In this document: in pieces, positions 11,098 through 21,154 of the stretch
Numbering within the stretch: position 1 is the first letter of the stretch
Layout: each line of letters starts with the position of its first letter
Assembly: GCA_966211335.1 (NCBI GenBank)
Contig: CBIHNF010000001.1
Coordinates: forward strand, 2,108,001-2,172,000
DNA from: JAPWJZ01 sp966211335
GTDB lineage: Bacteria > Pseudomonadota > Alphaproteobacteria > Micavibrionales > UBA2020
Direction of reading: 5' to 3'
DNA: 64,000 bases
Translations under genes and position numbers: made by a program
The notes under the pieces: model-generated
Told to the model about the DNA's origin: nothing
The model's database searches: none
What the model saw: only the letters and a program-made list of their open reading frames with translations

Positions 11098-12557
11098 CGT
11101 TGCGGCGCGGCGAAGAGCGATTGCGCAGCGTGATCAGCTGACACCAGAAGTGTGCCCGGTGCAGCGATGAACAGCAGAACGACAACCGATGAAACGCCCA
11201 GAAGGATGTTGAGACGCGGATCGATAGCCGGGTCAAGGCCTTCATCCCCCGCTTCTTCAAAGTACATGACTTTAATGATGCGGAGATAATAGTAAGCGCC
11301 GATGACGGAGGTCAGCACGCCAACGACGGAAAGTGTGTAGAGCCCCTGCCCGATGGCCGCCTGAAAGACAAACAGCTTGCCGAAGAAACCGGCAAGCGGC
11401 GGAATGCCCGCCATGGAGAACATCATCATTGTCATGGCGAGTGCGAGCATCGGCTGTTTCTGCCCAAGCCCTGCGAGGTCTGAGATTTCCTCCACCATGC
11501 GGTCTTTCTGCTTCATCATCAGGACGATGGCGAAAGTGCCGATTGTGGTGATGAGGTAAATTGCCGTGTAGATCATGACGGATTTGACGCCTTCCGCATT
11601 TCCTGCGGAAAGGCCGACCAGCGCATAACCCATGTTGCCGATGGAGCTATAGGCGAGCAGGCGCTTGACGTTTTTTTGGCCGATCGCGGCGATGGAACCC
11701 AGAGCCATGGAAGCGATGGAAATGACGATAACGACCTGACGCCATTCCTCAATCATATGGGCGAAGGGGCCCATGAAGACGCGGGTCATAAGGGCCAGCG
11801 CGGCGATTTTAGGCGCGAGTGCCATAAAGGCGGTGACGGATGTCGGCGCACCTTCGTAAACGTCCGGCGTCCACATATGGAACGGAACGGCGGAAATTTT
11901 GAAGGCAAGGCCAGAAATAAGCAGCACCATGCCGACCACAACACCCAGCGGCACCGGATGCTGCGCGCCGAGCGAGAGCGCCATGGTGTCGAAATCCATG
12001 GTGCCCGAATAACCGTAGAGCAGCGACGCGCCGTAGAGAAGCATGCCGGATGACAGGGCACCGAGAACGAAATATTTCAGGCCTGCTTCGGTCGAGCGCA
12101 CGGTGTCGCGCTGGATGGCGCAGAGCACATAAATGGGCAGGCTTTGCAGTTCGATGCCCATGTAAAGCGACATCAGATTATTAGCCGAAATCATCAGCAT
12201 CATGCCAAGCGTGGCGAACAGGATGAGGATGGGATATTCAAACCGCATAATGCGCTGCCGCTCGACATATTTTGCGGCAAGCAGGATACTGACGGCGGAA
12301 GCGCCCAGCACCAGCAGCTTCATGAAGCAGCCGAAGCTATCGGAAATGAACAAGCCGTTAAAAGTACGAACTTTATCACCGCAGAAATGGAAGACGGCAA
12401 CACCGACGCAGATCAGCGCGAAGAGGCTAAGGTTGGCGACACTAGAATAATCTTCATCCTTGCGCGAGACACCGAACATCAGGATCAACAGCGCCGCGAA
12501 GGCGAGGAAAATTTCAGGGAAGGCCGGCATCATTTCCGGCGCGATGAAGGATGTCAT
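11094..12557 (-). CDS. nuoN: NADH-quinone oxidoreductase subunit N
   Basis: Antiporter-like proton-pumping membrane subunit of complex I, 487 aa with about 14 hydrophobic helices. The ion-channel helices include KISAVPFHMWTPDVYEGAP and RLLAYSSIGNMGYALVG, the Lys-containing family signatures. It is the last nuo gene and overlaps both nuoM (4 nt) and birA (4 nt). Confidence 0.96.
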   Translation of the reverse strand: MTSFIAPEMMPAFPEIFLAFAALLILMFGVSRKDEDYSSVANLSLFALICVGVAVFHFCGDKVRTFNGLFISDSFGCFMKLLVLGASAVSILLAAKYVERQRIMRFEYPILILFATLGMMLMISANNLMSLYMGIELQSLPIYVLCAIQRDTVRSTEAGLKYFVLGALSSGMLLYGASLLYGYSGTMDFDTMALSLGAQHPVPLGVVVGMVLLISGLAFKISAVPFHMWTPDVYEGAPTSVTAFMALAPKIAALALMTRVFMGPFAHMIEEWRQVVIVISIASMALGSIAAIGQKNVKRLLAYSSIGNMGYALVGLSAGNAEGVKSVMIYTAIYLITTIGTFAIVLMMKQKDRMVEEISDLAGLGQKQPMLALAMTMMMFSMAGIPPLAGFFGKLFVFQAAIGQGLYTLSVVGVLTSVIGAYYYLRIIKVMYFEEAGDEGLDPAIDPRLNILLGVSSVVVLLFIAAPGTLLVSADHAAQSLFAAPQR

Positions 12558-14176
12558 TTATGTCTTCTTCCTTGCGTCTTGTGCTTTTTCTCCGGCTGCG
12601 GGGCTTCTACCACGGGCGCAGGCGCGGGTTTTTCTTTGTCGATAGCGACTTCCGGCACGGTTTCCTGTTCCTGCTTCACCTCTTCCGCGGCACCTATGGC
12701 GGCGGGCTGGTAGCGGGAAAGGACTTTATGCAGCGACGGTGCCATGGGGGCGGTAAAGCTGGAGGGATAAATACCCATCCACATCACAAGCGCAATCATG
12801 GGCAGGAAGATCACGACTTCCCGCGATGTCAGATCTTTCATCGTGCGCACATCCGGCTTGTCGAGCTCGCCGAAGACGACGCGCTTATAGAGGAACAGCA
12901 TGTAAGCCGCGCCAAGAATAACGCCGGTTGCCGCCAGTGCCGTAAACGTCGTGCTGACTTTGTAAAGGCCGACGAGAACAAGGAATTCACCGACAAAGCC
13001 CGAAGTGCCCGGCAGGCCGACGGACGCCAGCATGAACACCATGAACACCAGCGCATATTTCGGCATGTTCTGCACAAGTCCGCCATAGCGGCGGATTTCC
13101 CGCGTATGGAGGCGGTCGTAAACGACGCCAACGCAGAGGAACAGCGCGGCGGAAACAACACCGTGCGACAGCATCTGGAACATGGAGCCGTCAAGCCCTT
13201 GCTGCGTCAGGCTGAAAATGCCAAGCGTCACAAAACCCATGTGCGCGACGGAGGAATAGGCGATCAGCTTCTTCATGTCTTCCTGCGCAAGGGCGACGAG
13301 CGAGGTGTAGATGACTGCGATGACGCTGAGCGTGAAGACGAGCGGCATGAAGTAAACCGTCGCTTCCGGGAACATCGGCAATGACAACCGCAGGAAGCCG
13401 TAGCCACCCATTTTCAGCAGCACACCCGCCAGAATGACGGAACCTGCCGTCGGCGCCTCGACGTGCGCATCCGGAAGCCAGGTATGCACAGGCCACATCG
13501 GCACCTTCACGGCGAAGGAGGCGAAGAAGGCAAGCCACAGCCATTTCTGCATTTCCGCCGGAATAGTCTGCACCGAAAGCGTCGCGATATCCGTCGTGCC
13601 GAAGGTTTTGTAGAGGGCAAGGATGGCCAGCAGCATCAGCACGGAGCCGAGCAGCGTATAGAGGAAGAATTTGAACGAGGCATAAACCCGGCGCGGTCCG
13701 CCCCAAACGCCGATGATGATGAACATCGGGATCAGCACGCCTTCGAAGAAGATGTAGAACAGCAGCAGGTCGATCGAAGAAAACATGCCGAGCATCATCG
13801 TCTCGAGCAGCAGGAAGGCGATCATGTACTCCTTGACGCGCACTTCGATGGAGTCCCAGCTGGCGAGGATGCAGATGGGGGTCAGGAAGGTCGAGAGCAG
13901 GATAAAGAAGATGGAAATACCATCAACCCCAAGCTTGTAGAAAATGTTCAGACCCGGCAGCCAAGCCATTTTCTCCACAAATTGGAAATCGGCCGAGGTC
14001 GGGTCGAAGTGCATGTACATATATAATGACAGCACGAAGGTGACCAGCGAGGTCAGCAGTGCCGTGCGGCGGGAGTTATGCGCGACCGTTTCCTCATCCC
14101 CGCGGATCAGCAGCAGACAAAGCACCCCGACAATCGGCAGGAAGGTGATGAGGGAAAGAATAGGAAAGTCGATCAT
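12554..14176 (-). CDS. nuoM: NADH-quinone oxidoreductase subunit M
   Basis: Antiporter-like membrane subunit of complex I. The core has the conserved KVPMWPVHTWLPDAHVEAPT helix and KKLIAYSSVAHMGFVTLG. At 540 aa it is longer than the usual roughly 500 aa because of a C-terminal cytoplasmic extension of about 50 residues rich in Glu, Pro, Lys and Ala that ends KKHKTQGRRHK. Such a basic tail is not needed for pumping and looks lineage-specific. The start lies 2 nt after the nuoL stop. Confidence 0.96.
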   Translation of the reverse strand: MIDFPILSLITFLPIVGVLCLLLIRGDEETVAHNSRRTALLTSLVTFVLSLYMYMHFDPTSADFQFVEKMAWLPGLNIFYKLGVDGISIFFILLSTFLTPICILASWDSIEVRVKEYMIAFLLLETMMLGMFSSIDLLLFYIFFEGVLIPMFIIIGVWGGPRRVYASFKFFLYTLLGSVLMLLAILALYKTFGTTDIATLSVQTIPAEMQKWLWLAFFASFAVKVPMWPVHTWLPDAHVEAPTAGSVILAGVLLKMGGYGFLRLSLPMFPEATVYFMPLVFTLSVIAVIYTSLVALAQEDMKKLIAYSSVAHMGFVTLGIFSLTQQGLDGSMFQMLSHGVVSAALFLCVGVVYDRLHTREIRRYGGLVQNMPKYALVFMVFMLASVGLPGTSGFVGEFLVLVGLYKVSTTFTALAATGVILGAAYMLFLYKRVVFGELDKPDVRTMKDLTSREVVIFLPMIALVMWMGIYPSSFTAPMAPSLHKVLSRYQPAAIGAAEEVKQEQETVPEVAIDKEKPAPAPVVEAPQPEKKHKTQGRRHK

Positions 14177-14178
14177 CG

Positions 14179-16134
14179 TTAAAATCCTTGCCGATGAAGG
14201 TAGACGATATAGCCGGAGATGATGGCGACGATGCCGATCAGCATGGCGAAGGCATAATGGTAGACGTAGCCGGACTGTAGCTTGTGCGCTTCATCCGACG
14301 ACGACTTGACGGTAGCAGCGATGCCATCGGGGCCAAGACCGTCAATCACCGCGCCATCCCCCTGCTTCCATAGGAAGCGACCGAGGAAGAGCGCCGGCAC
14401 GACGCCGATCGCATGGTACAATTCGTCGAAGTACCATTTGCGGTAGAAGAAATTGTGGATCCAGCCGAAGTTGCCGGCCATGATCGCCGGCAGATGGCGC
14501 TGGCGGATGTAGAACAGATAGGCGAGTAGGATACCGGCCACCGCGACTTCCGTCGGCAGGTATTGTACCCAGGTCTCGACATGGTGCGCTTTTTCGATGG
14601 TGTCGTCGCCGGGCAGCAGGAAAATGCTTTTACCCCAGAAGGCTTCGCGCTTTTCGCCGACAAAATAATCGAAGAAGAAGAAGCCGGAGAAGATCGCGCC
14701 AGCGGCGAGGACGAAGAGAGGACCCAGCATGACAGGCGGCGATTCATGGACGTGATCCATGACTTTTTCATCCGCGCGCGGATTGCCATGGAAGGTCAGC
14801 AGGAGCAGACGCCAGGAATAGAAGGCCGTGAGGAACGCCGCGATGATGCCGCACCAGAAGGCGAAGGTGCCGACAGCGGAATGCGCTGCAAAATCGGACT
14901 CCAGAATGACGTCCTTGGAATAGTAGCCCGCGAAGAACGGGATACCCGCAAGTGCGAGGTTGCCAATCCACATCAGCGCATAGGTGACTTTAATGTGTTT
15001 CGCAATGCCGCCCATGCGGCGCATATCCTGCTCGTCCGACATGGCGTGGATGACGGAGCCGGCACCCAAGAACAGCAGCGCCTTGAAGAAGGCGTGCGTG
15101 AAGAGGTGGAACATGGCCGCGCCATAGGCGGACACGCCGAGCGCGAAGAACATGTAGCCAAGCTGGCTCATGGTGGAATAGGCGATCACCCGCTTGATGT
15201 CGAACTGGGTCAGCGCGATCGTCGCACCGACAAGGGCGGTCAGCGCGCCGATCACGGTGATAAACATGCGCGCGTCCGGCGCGTATTCGTAAATCGGCGA
15301 CATGCGGGCAACGAGGAAAACCCCCGCCGTCACCATCGTCGCAGCGTGGATGAGCGCGGAAACGGGCGTCGGGCCTTCCATGGCGTCCGGCAGCCAGGTG
15401 TGCAGGCCAAGCTGGGCCGATTTACCCATGGCGCCGATGAACAGCAGGAAACCGATCAATGTCAGCGCATGGATCTGGTGGCCAAGGAATTCGACATTCA
15501 GCGTGCTCATCTGCGGCACGGCTGCAAAGACCTTGTCGAAATCAAGCGTGCCGAAAACCATAAAGACGGCGAAAATGCCAAGCGCAAGGCCGAAGTCGCC
15601 GATACGGTTCATGACGAAGGCCTTGATGGCCGCAGCATTGGCACTTTCCTTGTAGTTCCAGAAGCCGATCAGCAGGTAGGACGCAAGGCCCACCCCTTCC
15701 CAGCCGAAGAACAACTGTACGAAGTTATTTGCCGTTACCAGCATCAGCATCGCGAAGGTGAAAAGGCTGAGGTACGACATGAAGCGTGCTTTGGAGTCGT
15801 CATGGCTCATGTAGCCGACAGAGTAGATATGCACCATGCAGGAGACGATGTTGACGACCGCGACCATGACGGCCGACAGCTGGTCAAAGCGCAGCGACCA
15901 GCTGAGTTCGAGGCCGCCGGAGGAAATCCAGGGAAACAGGACAATCGTACGCGGCAGGAAGCCGGCGGCTTCACCGGCAATATTGATGTCATAGAACAAC
16001 GTCGCCGAAACACCGGCGGCGATGACCATCAGCGCGCAGGTAACGAACTGGGCGAATTTATCTTCCCTGTTCCAGGAGAAAATCGCCGCCGCGATCGACC
16101 CCAGCAAAGGGGCCATGACTGCTATGACTTCCAT
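14179..16134 (-). CDS. nuoL: NADH-quinone oxidoreductase subunit L
   Basis: Distal antiporter-like subunit of complex I with the long lateral helix near the C-terminus, 651 aa. Signatures include SAQLGLHTWLPDAMEGPTPV and KRVIAYSTMSQLGYMFFA. An open frame continues upstream to 16215, but the start at 16134 (MEVIAVMAPLLGS) gives the normal N-terminal helix and begins 7 nt downstream of nuoK. It lies in tandem with nuoK and nuoM. Confidence 0.96.
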   Translation of the reverse strand: MEVIAVMAPLLGSIAAAIFSWNREDKFAQFVTCALMVIAAGVSATLFYDINIAGEAAGFLPRTIVLFPWISSGGLELSWSLRFDQLSAVMVAVVNIVSCMVHIYSVGYMSHDDSKARFMSYLSLFTFAMLMLVTANNFVQLFFGWEGVGLASYLLIGFWNYKESANAAAIKAFVMNRIGDFGLALGIFAVFMVFGTLDFDKVFAAVPQMSTLNVEFLGHQIHALTLIGFLLFIGAMGKSAQLGLHTWLPDAMEGPTPVSALIHAATMVTAGVFLVARMSPIYEYAPDARMFITVIGALTALVGATIALTQFDIKRVIAYSTMSQLGYMFFALGVSAYGAAMFHLFTHAFFKALLFLGAGSVIHAMSDEQDMRRMGGIAKHIKVTYALMWIGNLALAGIPFFAGYYSKDVILESDFAAHSAVGTFAFWCGIIAAFLTAFYSWRLLLLTFHGNPRADEKVMDHVHESPPVMLGPLFVLAAGAIFSGFFFFDYFVGEKREAFWGKSIFLLPGDDTIEKAHHVETWVQYLPTEVAVAGILLAYLFYIRQRHLPAIMAGNFGWIHNFFYRKWYFDELYHAIGVVPALFLGRFLWKQGDGAVIDGLGPDGIAATVKSSSDEAHKLQSGYVYHYAFAMLIGIVAIISGYIVYLHRQGF

Positions 16135-16141
16135 GGTTCTA

Positions 16142-16462
16142 TTATCCTTTAAGCGCGCTGATATCCTCGACCGCAATCGAGCTCTTGTTGCGGAAGAAGA
16201 CGACGAGAATGGCAAGGCCGATGGCCGCTTCCGCCGCCGCGACCGTGAGAATGAACATCGAGAACACCTGCCCCGTCAAATCATGCAGATAGGCGGAGAA
16301 GGTGACGAGGTTGACGGTGACGGAGAGCAGGATCAGCTCGATCGACATTAATATGATGATGACGTTGCGGCGGTTGAGGAAGATGCCGAAGACGCCGAGC
16401 GTGAACAGGATGGCGGAGACGACGAGGAAATTCTCCATCCCGATATTTTGAAGATGATCCAT
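16142..16462 (-). CDS. nuoK: NADH-quinone oxidoreductase subunit K
   Basis: Small membrane subunit of complex I, 106 aa, with three helices. The middle helix carries the conserved glutamate in LMSIELILLSVTVNLV, and EAAIGLAILVVFFR supplies the second. The ATG at 16462 overlaps the nuoJ stop (TAATG). An internal Met (MENFLVV) at residue 9 is a possible alternative start. Confidence 0.95.
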   Translation of the reverse strand: MDHLQNIGMENFLVVSAILFTLGVFGIFLNRRNVIIILMSIELILLSVTVNLVTFSAYLHDLTGQVFSMFILTVAAAEAAIGLAILVVFFRNKSSIAVEDISALKG

Positions 16463-17076
16463 TAGGAAACCCCCGTGCCGGACTGGATTTTTTCAATTTT
16501 GAGGACATCTGCCGGATTGCGGGCAACCTGCGACGCGATGTTCTGGCGACGCAGATCCGGCCGGCGGCGGTGCGTCAGCGTTATGGCGCCAATCATGGCG
16601 ACCAGCAGGATAAGGCCGGAAATCTGGAATAGATAGGCGTAATCGGTATAAAGGATCATGCCAAGCGCTTCGGTATTATTCACTTGCGCGAGATCCGGCG
16701 TTTTCTGGGCGACATGCCCCGCGGCCGAAGGATCCGACGACCATTTCAGGTACATCCAGCAGAACTCGGCGAGTAATACACCGCCCACAAGCGCGCCAAC
16801 CGGCGCATGGCGCAGCATGCCCTTGCGCAGTTCCGCAAAGTTGATGTCGAGCATCATGACGACGAAGAGAAAAAGGACAGCAACCGCGCCGACATAGACG
16901 ATGACCATGATCATGGCGATAAATTCCGCGCCGAGCATGACGAAGAGCCCCGCCGCGTTGAAAAACGCCAAAATCAGGAACAACACCGAGTGTACGGGGT
17001 TCCGCGCCGAAATGACCGCCACGCCACTGGCAATCAGGATGGCGGAGAAGACATAAAAGAAAATCGCTTCAATCAT
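16462..17076 (-). CDS. nuoJ: NADH-quinone oxidoreductase subunit J
   Basis: Membrane subunit of complex I, 204 aa with five helices. The helix that undergoes the pi-bulge transition is seen in FIAMIMVIVYVGAVAVLFLFVVMM. The hydrophilic C-terminus (RRPDLRRQNIASQVAR) is typical of alphaproteobacterial NuoJ. It overlaps nuoK by one base and follows nuoI by 9 nt. Confidence 0.95.
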   Translation of the reverse strand: MIEAIFFYVFSAILIASGVAVISARNPVHSVLFLILAFFNAAGLFVMLGAEFIAMIMVIVYVGAVAVLFLFVVMMLDINFAELRKGMLRHAPVGALVGGVLLAEFCWMYLKWSSDPSAAGHVAQKTPDLAQVNNTEALGMILYTDYAYLFQISGLILLVAMIGAITLTHRRRPDLRRQNIASQVARNPADVLKIEKIQSGTGVS

Positions 17077-17085
17077 GGCAGTTCC

Positions 17086-17571
17086 TTATCTATAGGGCGC
17101 ATCGGCTTCGATGTTCGATGCCAGTTGCGCCTCCCACTGGTCGCCGTTGGCGAGCAGCTTGGCCTTGTTGTAGAAAAGCTCTTCGCGCGTTTCGGTCGCG
17201 AATTCGATATTCGGGCCTTCGACGATGGCATCCACCGGGCAGGCTTCCTGGCACAACCCGCAGTAAATGCACTTCGTCATGTCGATGTCGTAGCGCGTGG
17301 TGCGGCGGCTGCCGTCATCGCGTGGTTCGGCCTCGATGGTGATCGCCAGTGCGGGGCAGACGGCTTCGCACAGTTTGCAGGCGATGCAGCGCTCTTCCCC
17401 GTTGGGGTAGCGGCGTAACGCATGTTCACCGCGGAAACGGGGGCTGATTGGGCCACGCTCGAACGGGTAGTTGATGGTCACCTTCGGGCGGAAGATGTAG
17501 GAAAAGGTCAGGGCAAAACCCTTGACGATCTCGACCAGCAGAAAACTCTGTGCTGTGTTTTTAAAAGCCAT
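17086..17571 (-). CDS. nuoI: NADH-quinone oxidoreductase subunit I
   Basis: Peripheral-arm subunit holding clusters N6a and N6b, 161 aa. Two 4Fe-4S motifs are intact: CIACKLCEAVCP and CIYCGLCQEACP. The ATG at 17571 (MAFKNTAQSF) is chosen over the longer open frame because it is preceded by GAGGAAC and matches the family N-terminus. It follows nuoH by 7 nt. Confidence 0.96.
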   Translation of the reverse strand: MAFKNTAQSFLLVEIVKGFALTFSYIFRPKVTINYPFERGPISPRFRGEHALRRYPNGEERCIACKLCEAVCPALAITIEAEPRDDGSRRTTRYDIDMTKCIYCGLCQEACPVDAIVEGPNIEFATETREELFYNKAKLLANGDQWEAQLASNIEADAPYR

Positions 17572-17578
17572 CAGTTCC

Positions 17579-18631
17579 TCACATTCCCGTCGCCGACATG
17601 CCCGGCAGGGCATGGGCATAAAGCAGAACACCTGCGGTCAGCACGACCCAGAACAGCGTAAACGGCAGGAAAATTTTCCAGCCGAGACGCATCAGTTGGT
17701 CATAGCGGTAACGCGGCAGCGTCGCGCGCGTCCAGATAAAGACGAACAGCACAAAGCAAATTTTAAGCATGAACCAGATAAAGCCCGGAATGACTGTCAG
17801 GAACTCGATACCAAATGGTGCATGCCAGCCGCCGAGGAACAGCACTGTCGTCATCGCGCTCATCAAAATCATGTTCATGTATTCGCCGAGGAAGAACAGG
17901 GCGAAGGTCATGGCGGAATATTCGACGTTATAACCGCCGACGAGTTCCGATTCACCTTCCGGCAAGTCGAAGGGCGCACGGTTGGTCTCGGCAAGGGCCG
18001 AAATAACGAAGACGATGAACATGGGGAATAGCAGCAGGTAAACCCATGCCGGACGCTCCGCTTCGACAATCGCTGTCAGGTTCAGGGAACCCGTTGTCAG
18101 CAGGACGGTGACGAGCACGAGGCCGATGGACACTTCATAAGAAACCATCTGCGCCGCGGAACGCAGGCCGCCGAGGAAAGCATAACGTGAGTTCGACGCC
18201 CAGCCGGCCATCAGAATGCCGTAAACGCCCAGCGACGAAATGGCGAAGAGGTATAGGATGCCGACGTTGATATTGGCGACGACGAAAGTTTTATCGATGG
18301 GAATGACCGCCCAGGCGACAAGGCTCATCATAAATGTCAGCATCGGCGCCATGACGAAGACAAAGCGGTTGGCGCCGGAGGGAATGATGGTTTCTTTGCC
18401 GAGCAGTTTCAACCCGTCCGCCAGTGGCTGCAACAGTCCGAAGGGACCGACAGTCATGGGGCCTTGGCGCATCTGCATCATGGCGAGAACTTTACGTTCC
18501 GCATAGGTCAGGTAGGCCATGGAAATAATCAGCGGCCCGACAACGAGCATAATGCGACCTACGATGACCAGCAGCGGCCAAACGATGCCCTTGAAGAAGT
18601 CGCTTTCCAGGAATTGATGATAATTATCCAT
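17579..18631 (-). CDS. nuoH: NADH-quinone oxidoreductase subunit H
   Basis: Membrane subunit forming the quinone cavity at the junction of the two arms of complex I, 350 aa with eight helices. It shows the ERKVLAMMQMRQGP loop, GWASNSRYAFLGGLRSAAQMVSYE split across the charged loop, and AETNRAPFDLPEGESELV. The start at 18631 (MDNYHQFL) lies inside the 3' end of nuoG, overlapping it by 8 nt. Confidence 0.96.
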   Translation of the reverse strand: MDNYHQFLESDFFKGIVWPLLVIVGRIMLVVGPLIISMAYLTYAERKVLAMMQMRQGPMTVGPFGLLQPLADGLKLLGKETIIPSGANRFVFVMAPMLTFMMSLVAWAVIPIDKTFVVANINVGILYLFAISSLGVYGILMAGWASNSRYAFLGGLRSAAQMVSYEVSIGLVLVTVLLTTGSLNLTAIVEAERPAWVYLLLFPMFIVFVISALAETNRAPFDLPEGESELVGGYNVEYSAMTFALFFLGEYMNMILMSAMTTVLFLGGWHAPFGIEFLTVIPGFIWFMLKICFVLFVFIWTRATLPRYRYDQLMRLGWKIFLPFTLFWVVLTAGVLLYAHALPGMSATGM

Positions 18632-20660
18632 GGGTGCCTGTCTTTCCTTTTTGCGCGGCAGCGAACGCATCGGTGCAGTCGGCCATGACTTTGGAGGCGC
18701 GGGAGATGGCGTCCGTCATGTAGAAATTTTCGACCGGCAGCGTAAACGCAGTTTTATCCGCCTTGCCTTCCTTGCCAAAGGATTTCCACGGTGCGGCTGT
18801 GACGGTGTCGCGGCTGGCGAAAATCGGGTTCACAGCCGTCAGGCGCGCCCGCACATCGGCGAGGTCGTCATAGGGCAAAGTCTGGCCGATGATTTCGGAC
18901 AGGGCGCGGATAATTTTCCAGTCTTCGCGCGCTTCGCCGGGCGGGAAGGTTGCCTGTTTGGCGACCTGCACCCTGCCCTCTGTATTCACATAGGTGGCAT
19001 TTTTCTCGGTATAGGCAGCACCCGGCAGAATGACGTCGGCTCTTGCCGCCGCGCGGTCGCCATGGTGGCCTTGATAGATGACGAAAGAATTCGCGCCGAT
19101 TTTTGACAGCGGAATTTCATCCGCTCCAAGAAGGTAAACAACATCGCCGCCAAGGATAGTATCAAGGCTGCCGCCAGAGAAACCAAGCGACAGCGCGCCA
19201 ACGCGGGAAGCGGCGGTGTGCAGCAGGTTAAAGCCGTTCCAGCCGTCTTTGACCATGTTGAACTTTTCAGCCACTTTGCGCGCGAGTGCGTGGATAGCCA
19301 TACCGTCGCCGCGGCGGAGCGCGCCCGCGCCGAGAATGATCATCGGGTTCTTGGCATTGGCCAGCACTTCCGCAAAACCGCCGGTTGCAGTCAGCAACTC
19401 TTCCAGAGTATCGGGGCCTGCACCGAGATATTTATACTTATAATTAAGCTCAAGCTGCGGGCCGATGACGCCGACTTTCACGCGGTTCGCAAGGAAGGTC
19501 TTACGGATGCGGGCGTTGATGAGCGCCGCTTCCGTGCGCGGGTTGGTGCCGACCAGCAAAATCGCATCGGCCTTTTCAATGCCGGCGATGGTGGTGTTAA
19601 ACAGATAGCCCGAAGGTTCCGAGACATCGAACTGCGCGCCATCCTGACGGCATTCAAGATTTTTGGAGCCGAGCTTGCCCATGAGGTCTTTAAGCGCGAC
19701 GATGGATTCACAATCCGCAAGGTCACCCGCGACCGCGCCGATTTTGCTACCATTCACGCCGGCAAGGCTTTGCGCGATGACTTCAAACGCCTGCTGCCAG
19801 CTGGCCGGCTGCAGTTTGCCGTTAGTGCGCACGTAAGGCTGGTCAAGACGCTGATAAAGCAGTCCATCAATCGCGAAACGTGTTTTGTCGGAAATCCATT
19901 CCTCGTTCACGGCTTCATTGAGGCGCGGCAACACGCGCAGAACTTCGCCGCCGCGCAGGTCAACGCGAATATTGGAGCCAACGGCATCCAGCACATCGAT
20001 GCTTTCAACCTTGCGCAGCTCCCATGGGCGCGCGAGGAAAGAATAGGGTTTGTTCGTCAGCGCGCCGACCGGGCAGATGTCGATGATATTGCCGGAGAGC
20101 TCCGATGTCACCATCTGCTGCACATAGGTGCCAATTTCAAGATGTTCACCGCGGCCAAGCACGCCCATTTCCTCAACGCCGGCGATTTCCTCGCCAAAGC
20201 GGACGCAGCGCGTGCACTGGATGCAGCGGGTCATTTTGGTTTCGACCAAGGGGCCGAGGTCTTTATCTTTTACCGCGCGTTTTTCCTCGCGGTAGCGGGA
20301 ACGGTCGAAACCAAACGCAACAGTCTGGTCCTGCAGGTCGCATTCGCCGCCCTGGTCGCAAATGGGGCAGTCCAACGGGTGGTTAATAAGCAGCATTTCA
20401 ATCACGCCCTTGCGCGCTTTCTGCGCGAGCGGCGAATTGGTCATGACCTTCATGTCTTCAACGCAAGGCATCGCGCAGGAAGCGACGGGCTTCGGCGACT
20501 TTTCAACCTCGACAAGGCACATGCGGCAGTTGGCCGGAACGGACAGCTTGTCATGGTAGCAGAAGCGCGGAATTTCAATGCCGAGCTGTTCCGCCGCCTG
20601 AATGATGGAGGTGCCGGGTTCAACCGTGACTTCCATACCGTCGATTGTCAGTTTAGGCAT
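18624..20660 (-). CDS. nuoG: NADH-quinone oxidoreductase subunit G
   Basis: Large iron-sulfur subunit of the NADH-dehydrogenase arm, 678 aa, about the usual alphaproteobacterial length. The N-terminus has the 2Fe-2S ligands (FCYHDKLSVPANCRMC, then SCAMPC), the HxxxCxxCxxxxxC site (DCPICDQGGECDLQ) and a 4Fe-4S site (CIQCTRCVRF). The rest is a molybdopterin-oxidoreductase-like fold without cofactor. The ATG at 20660 overlaps the upstream membrane-protein gene by 13 nt. Confidence 0.96.
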   Translation of the reverse strand: MPKLTIDGMEVTVEPGTSIIQAAEQLGIEIPRFCYHDKLSVPANCRMCLVEVEKSPKPVASCAMPCVEDMKVMTNSPLAQKARKGVIEMLLINHPLDCPICDQGGECDLQDQTVAFGFDRSRYREEKRAVKDKDLGPLVETKMTRCIQCTRCVRFGEEIAGVEEMGVLGRGEHLEIGTYVQQMVTSELSGNIIDICPVGALTNKPYSFLARPWELRKVESIDVLDAVGSNIRVDLRGGEVLRVLPRLNEAVNEEWISDKTRFAIDGLLYQRLDQPYVRTNGKLQPASWQQAFEVIAQSLAGVNGSKIGAVAGDLADCESIVALKDLMGKLGSKNLECRQDGAQFDVSEPSGYLFNTTIAGIEKADAILLVGTNPRTEAALINARIRKTFLANRVKVGVIGPQLELNYKYKYLGAGPDTLEELLTATGGFAEVLANAKNPMIILGAGALRRGDGMAIHALARKVAEKFNMVKDGWNGFNLLHTAASRVGALSLGFSGGSLDTILGGDVVYLLGADEIPLSKIGANSFVIYQGHHGDRAAARADVILPGAAYTEKNATYVNTEGRVQVAKQATFPPGEAREDWKIIRALSEIIGQTLPYDDLADVRARLTAVNPIFASRDTVTAAPWKSFGKEGKADKTAFTLPVENFYMTDAISRASKVMADCTDAFAAAQKGKTGTHG

Positions 20661-21154
20661 TGTATTTCTCCGTTACGCCCATTGTCGATTATCGTCTTTT
20701 TCATCCACGAAAGAACACGCCAGTGAGACTGAAAAGCGAAAAAGGAAATAAAAGGCGCTGTAATAAAAAAGCTCATTAACATGAAGTCCGACTTCGCGAC
20801 CCAGCACAACAGCGCTGAAATGATGCTCGGCACAATCACTGCAGAAACAAAGAGCTTTCGTTTCGACATAACATTATGTCGTAAACCCTCGTAAGACGAC
20901 ATTGCCCAATAAATGAATGCCAATAAGCCATAAATTGAAAATGCAAACATAAAAAGAATTGCACCCGCGAATTGCGGCCCGGCAGATTCATATGGTGCAA
21001 GCTCTCGATCAACGCGGCATTTCAATATAAAGGAACATGCATTCAGTCCGTAGAGCACTACATTTGTTACGACCGTCACGACTAACATGAGCAAAAGCCC
21101 ACAAGCCAGCACGGCTAATCCATTCATGAAAATGAATTTCGCTTTATTAAGCAT
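20648..21154 (-). CDS. Unknown multi-spanning membrane protein inserted between nuoF and nuoG
   Basis: I do not recognise this 168-aa protein. It has about four hydrophobic segments: GLAVLACGLLLMLVVTVVTN, FAGAILFMFAFSIYGLLAFIY, LFVSAVIVPSIISALLCW and FMLMSFFITAPFISFFAF. Two Cys (CSFILKC) lie after the first helix. The codons are visibly more AT-rich than in the nuo genes. It overlaps the SRPBCC gene by 8 nt and nuoG by 13 nt, so it is embedded in the operon and probably co-translated. NuoF and NuoG are usually adjacent in Alphaproteobacteria. A role in complex I assembly is only an inference from position. Confidence 0.75.
   Translation of the reverse strand: MLNKAKFIFMNGLAVLACGLLLMLVVTVVTNVVLYGLNACSFILKCRVDRELAPYESAGPQFAGAILFMFAFSIYGLLAFIYWAMSSYEGLRHNVMSKRKLFVSAVIVPSIISALLCWVAKSDFMLMSFFITAPFISFFAFQSHWRVLSWMKKTIIDNGRNGEIQCLN

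Noticed and set aside
14563..16152. Long open frame on the plus strand opposite nuoL
   Set aside because: It is antisense to a well-supported gene, has a composition typical of complementary-strand shadows and no recognisable domain.
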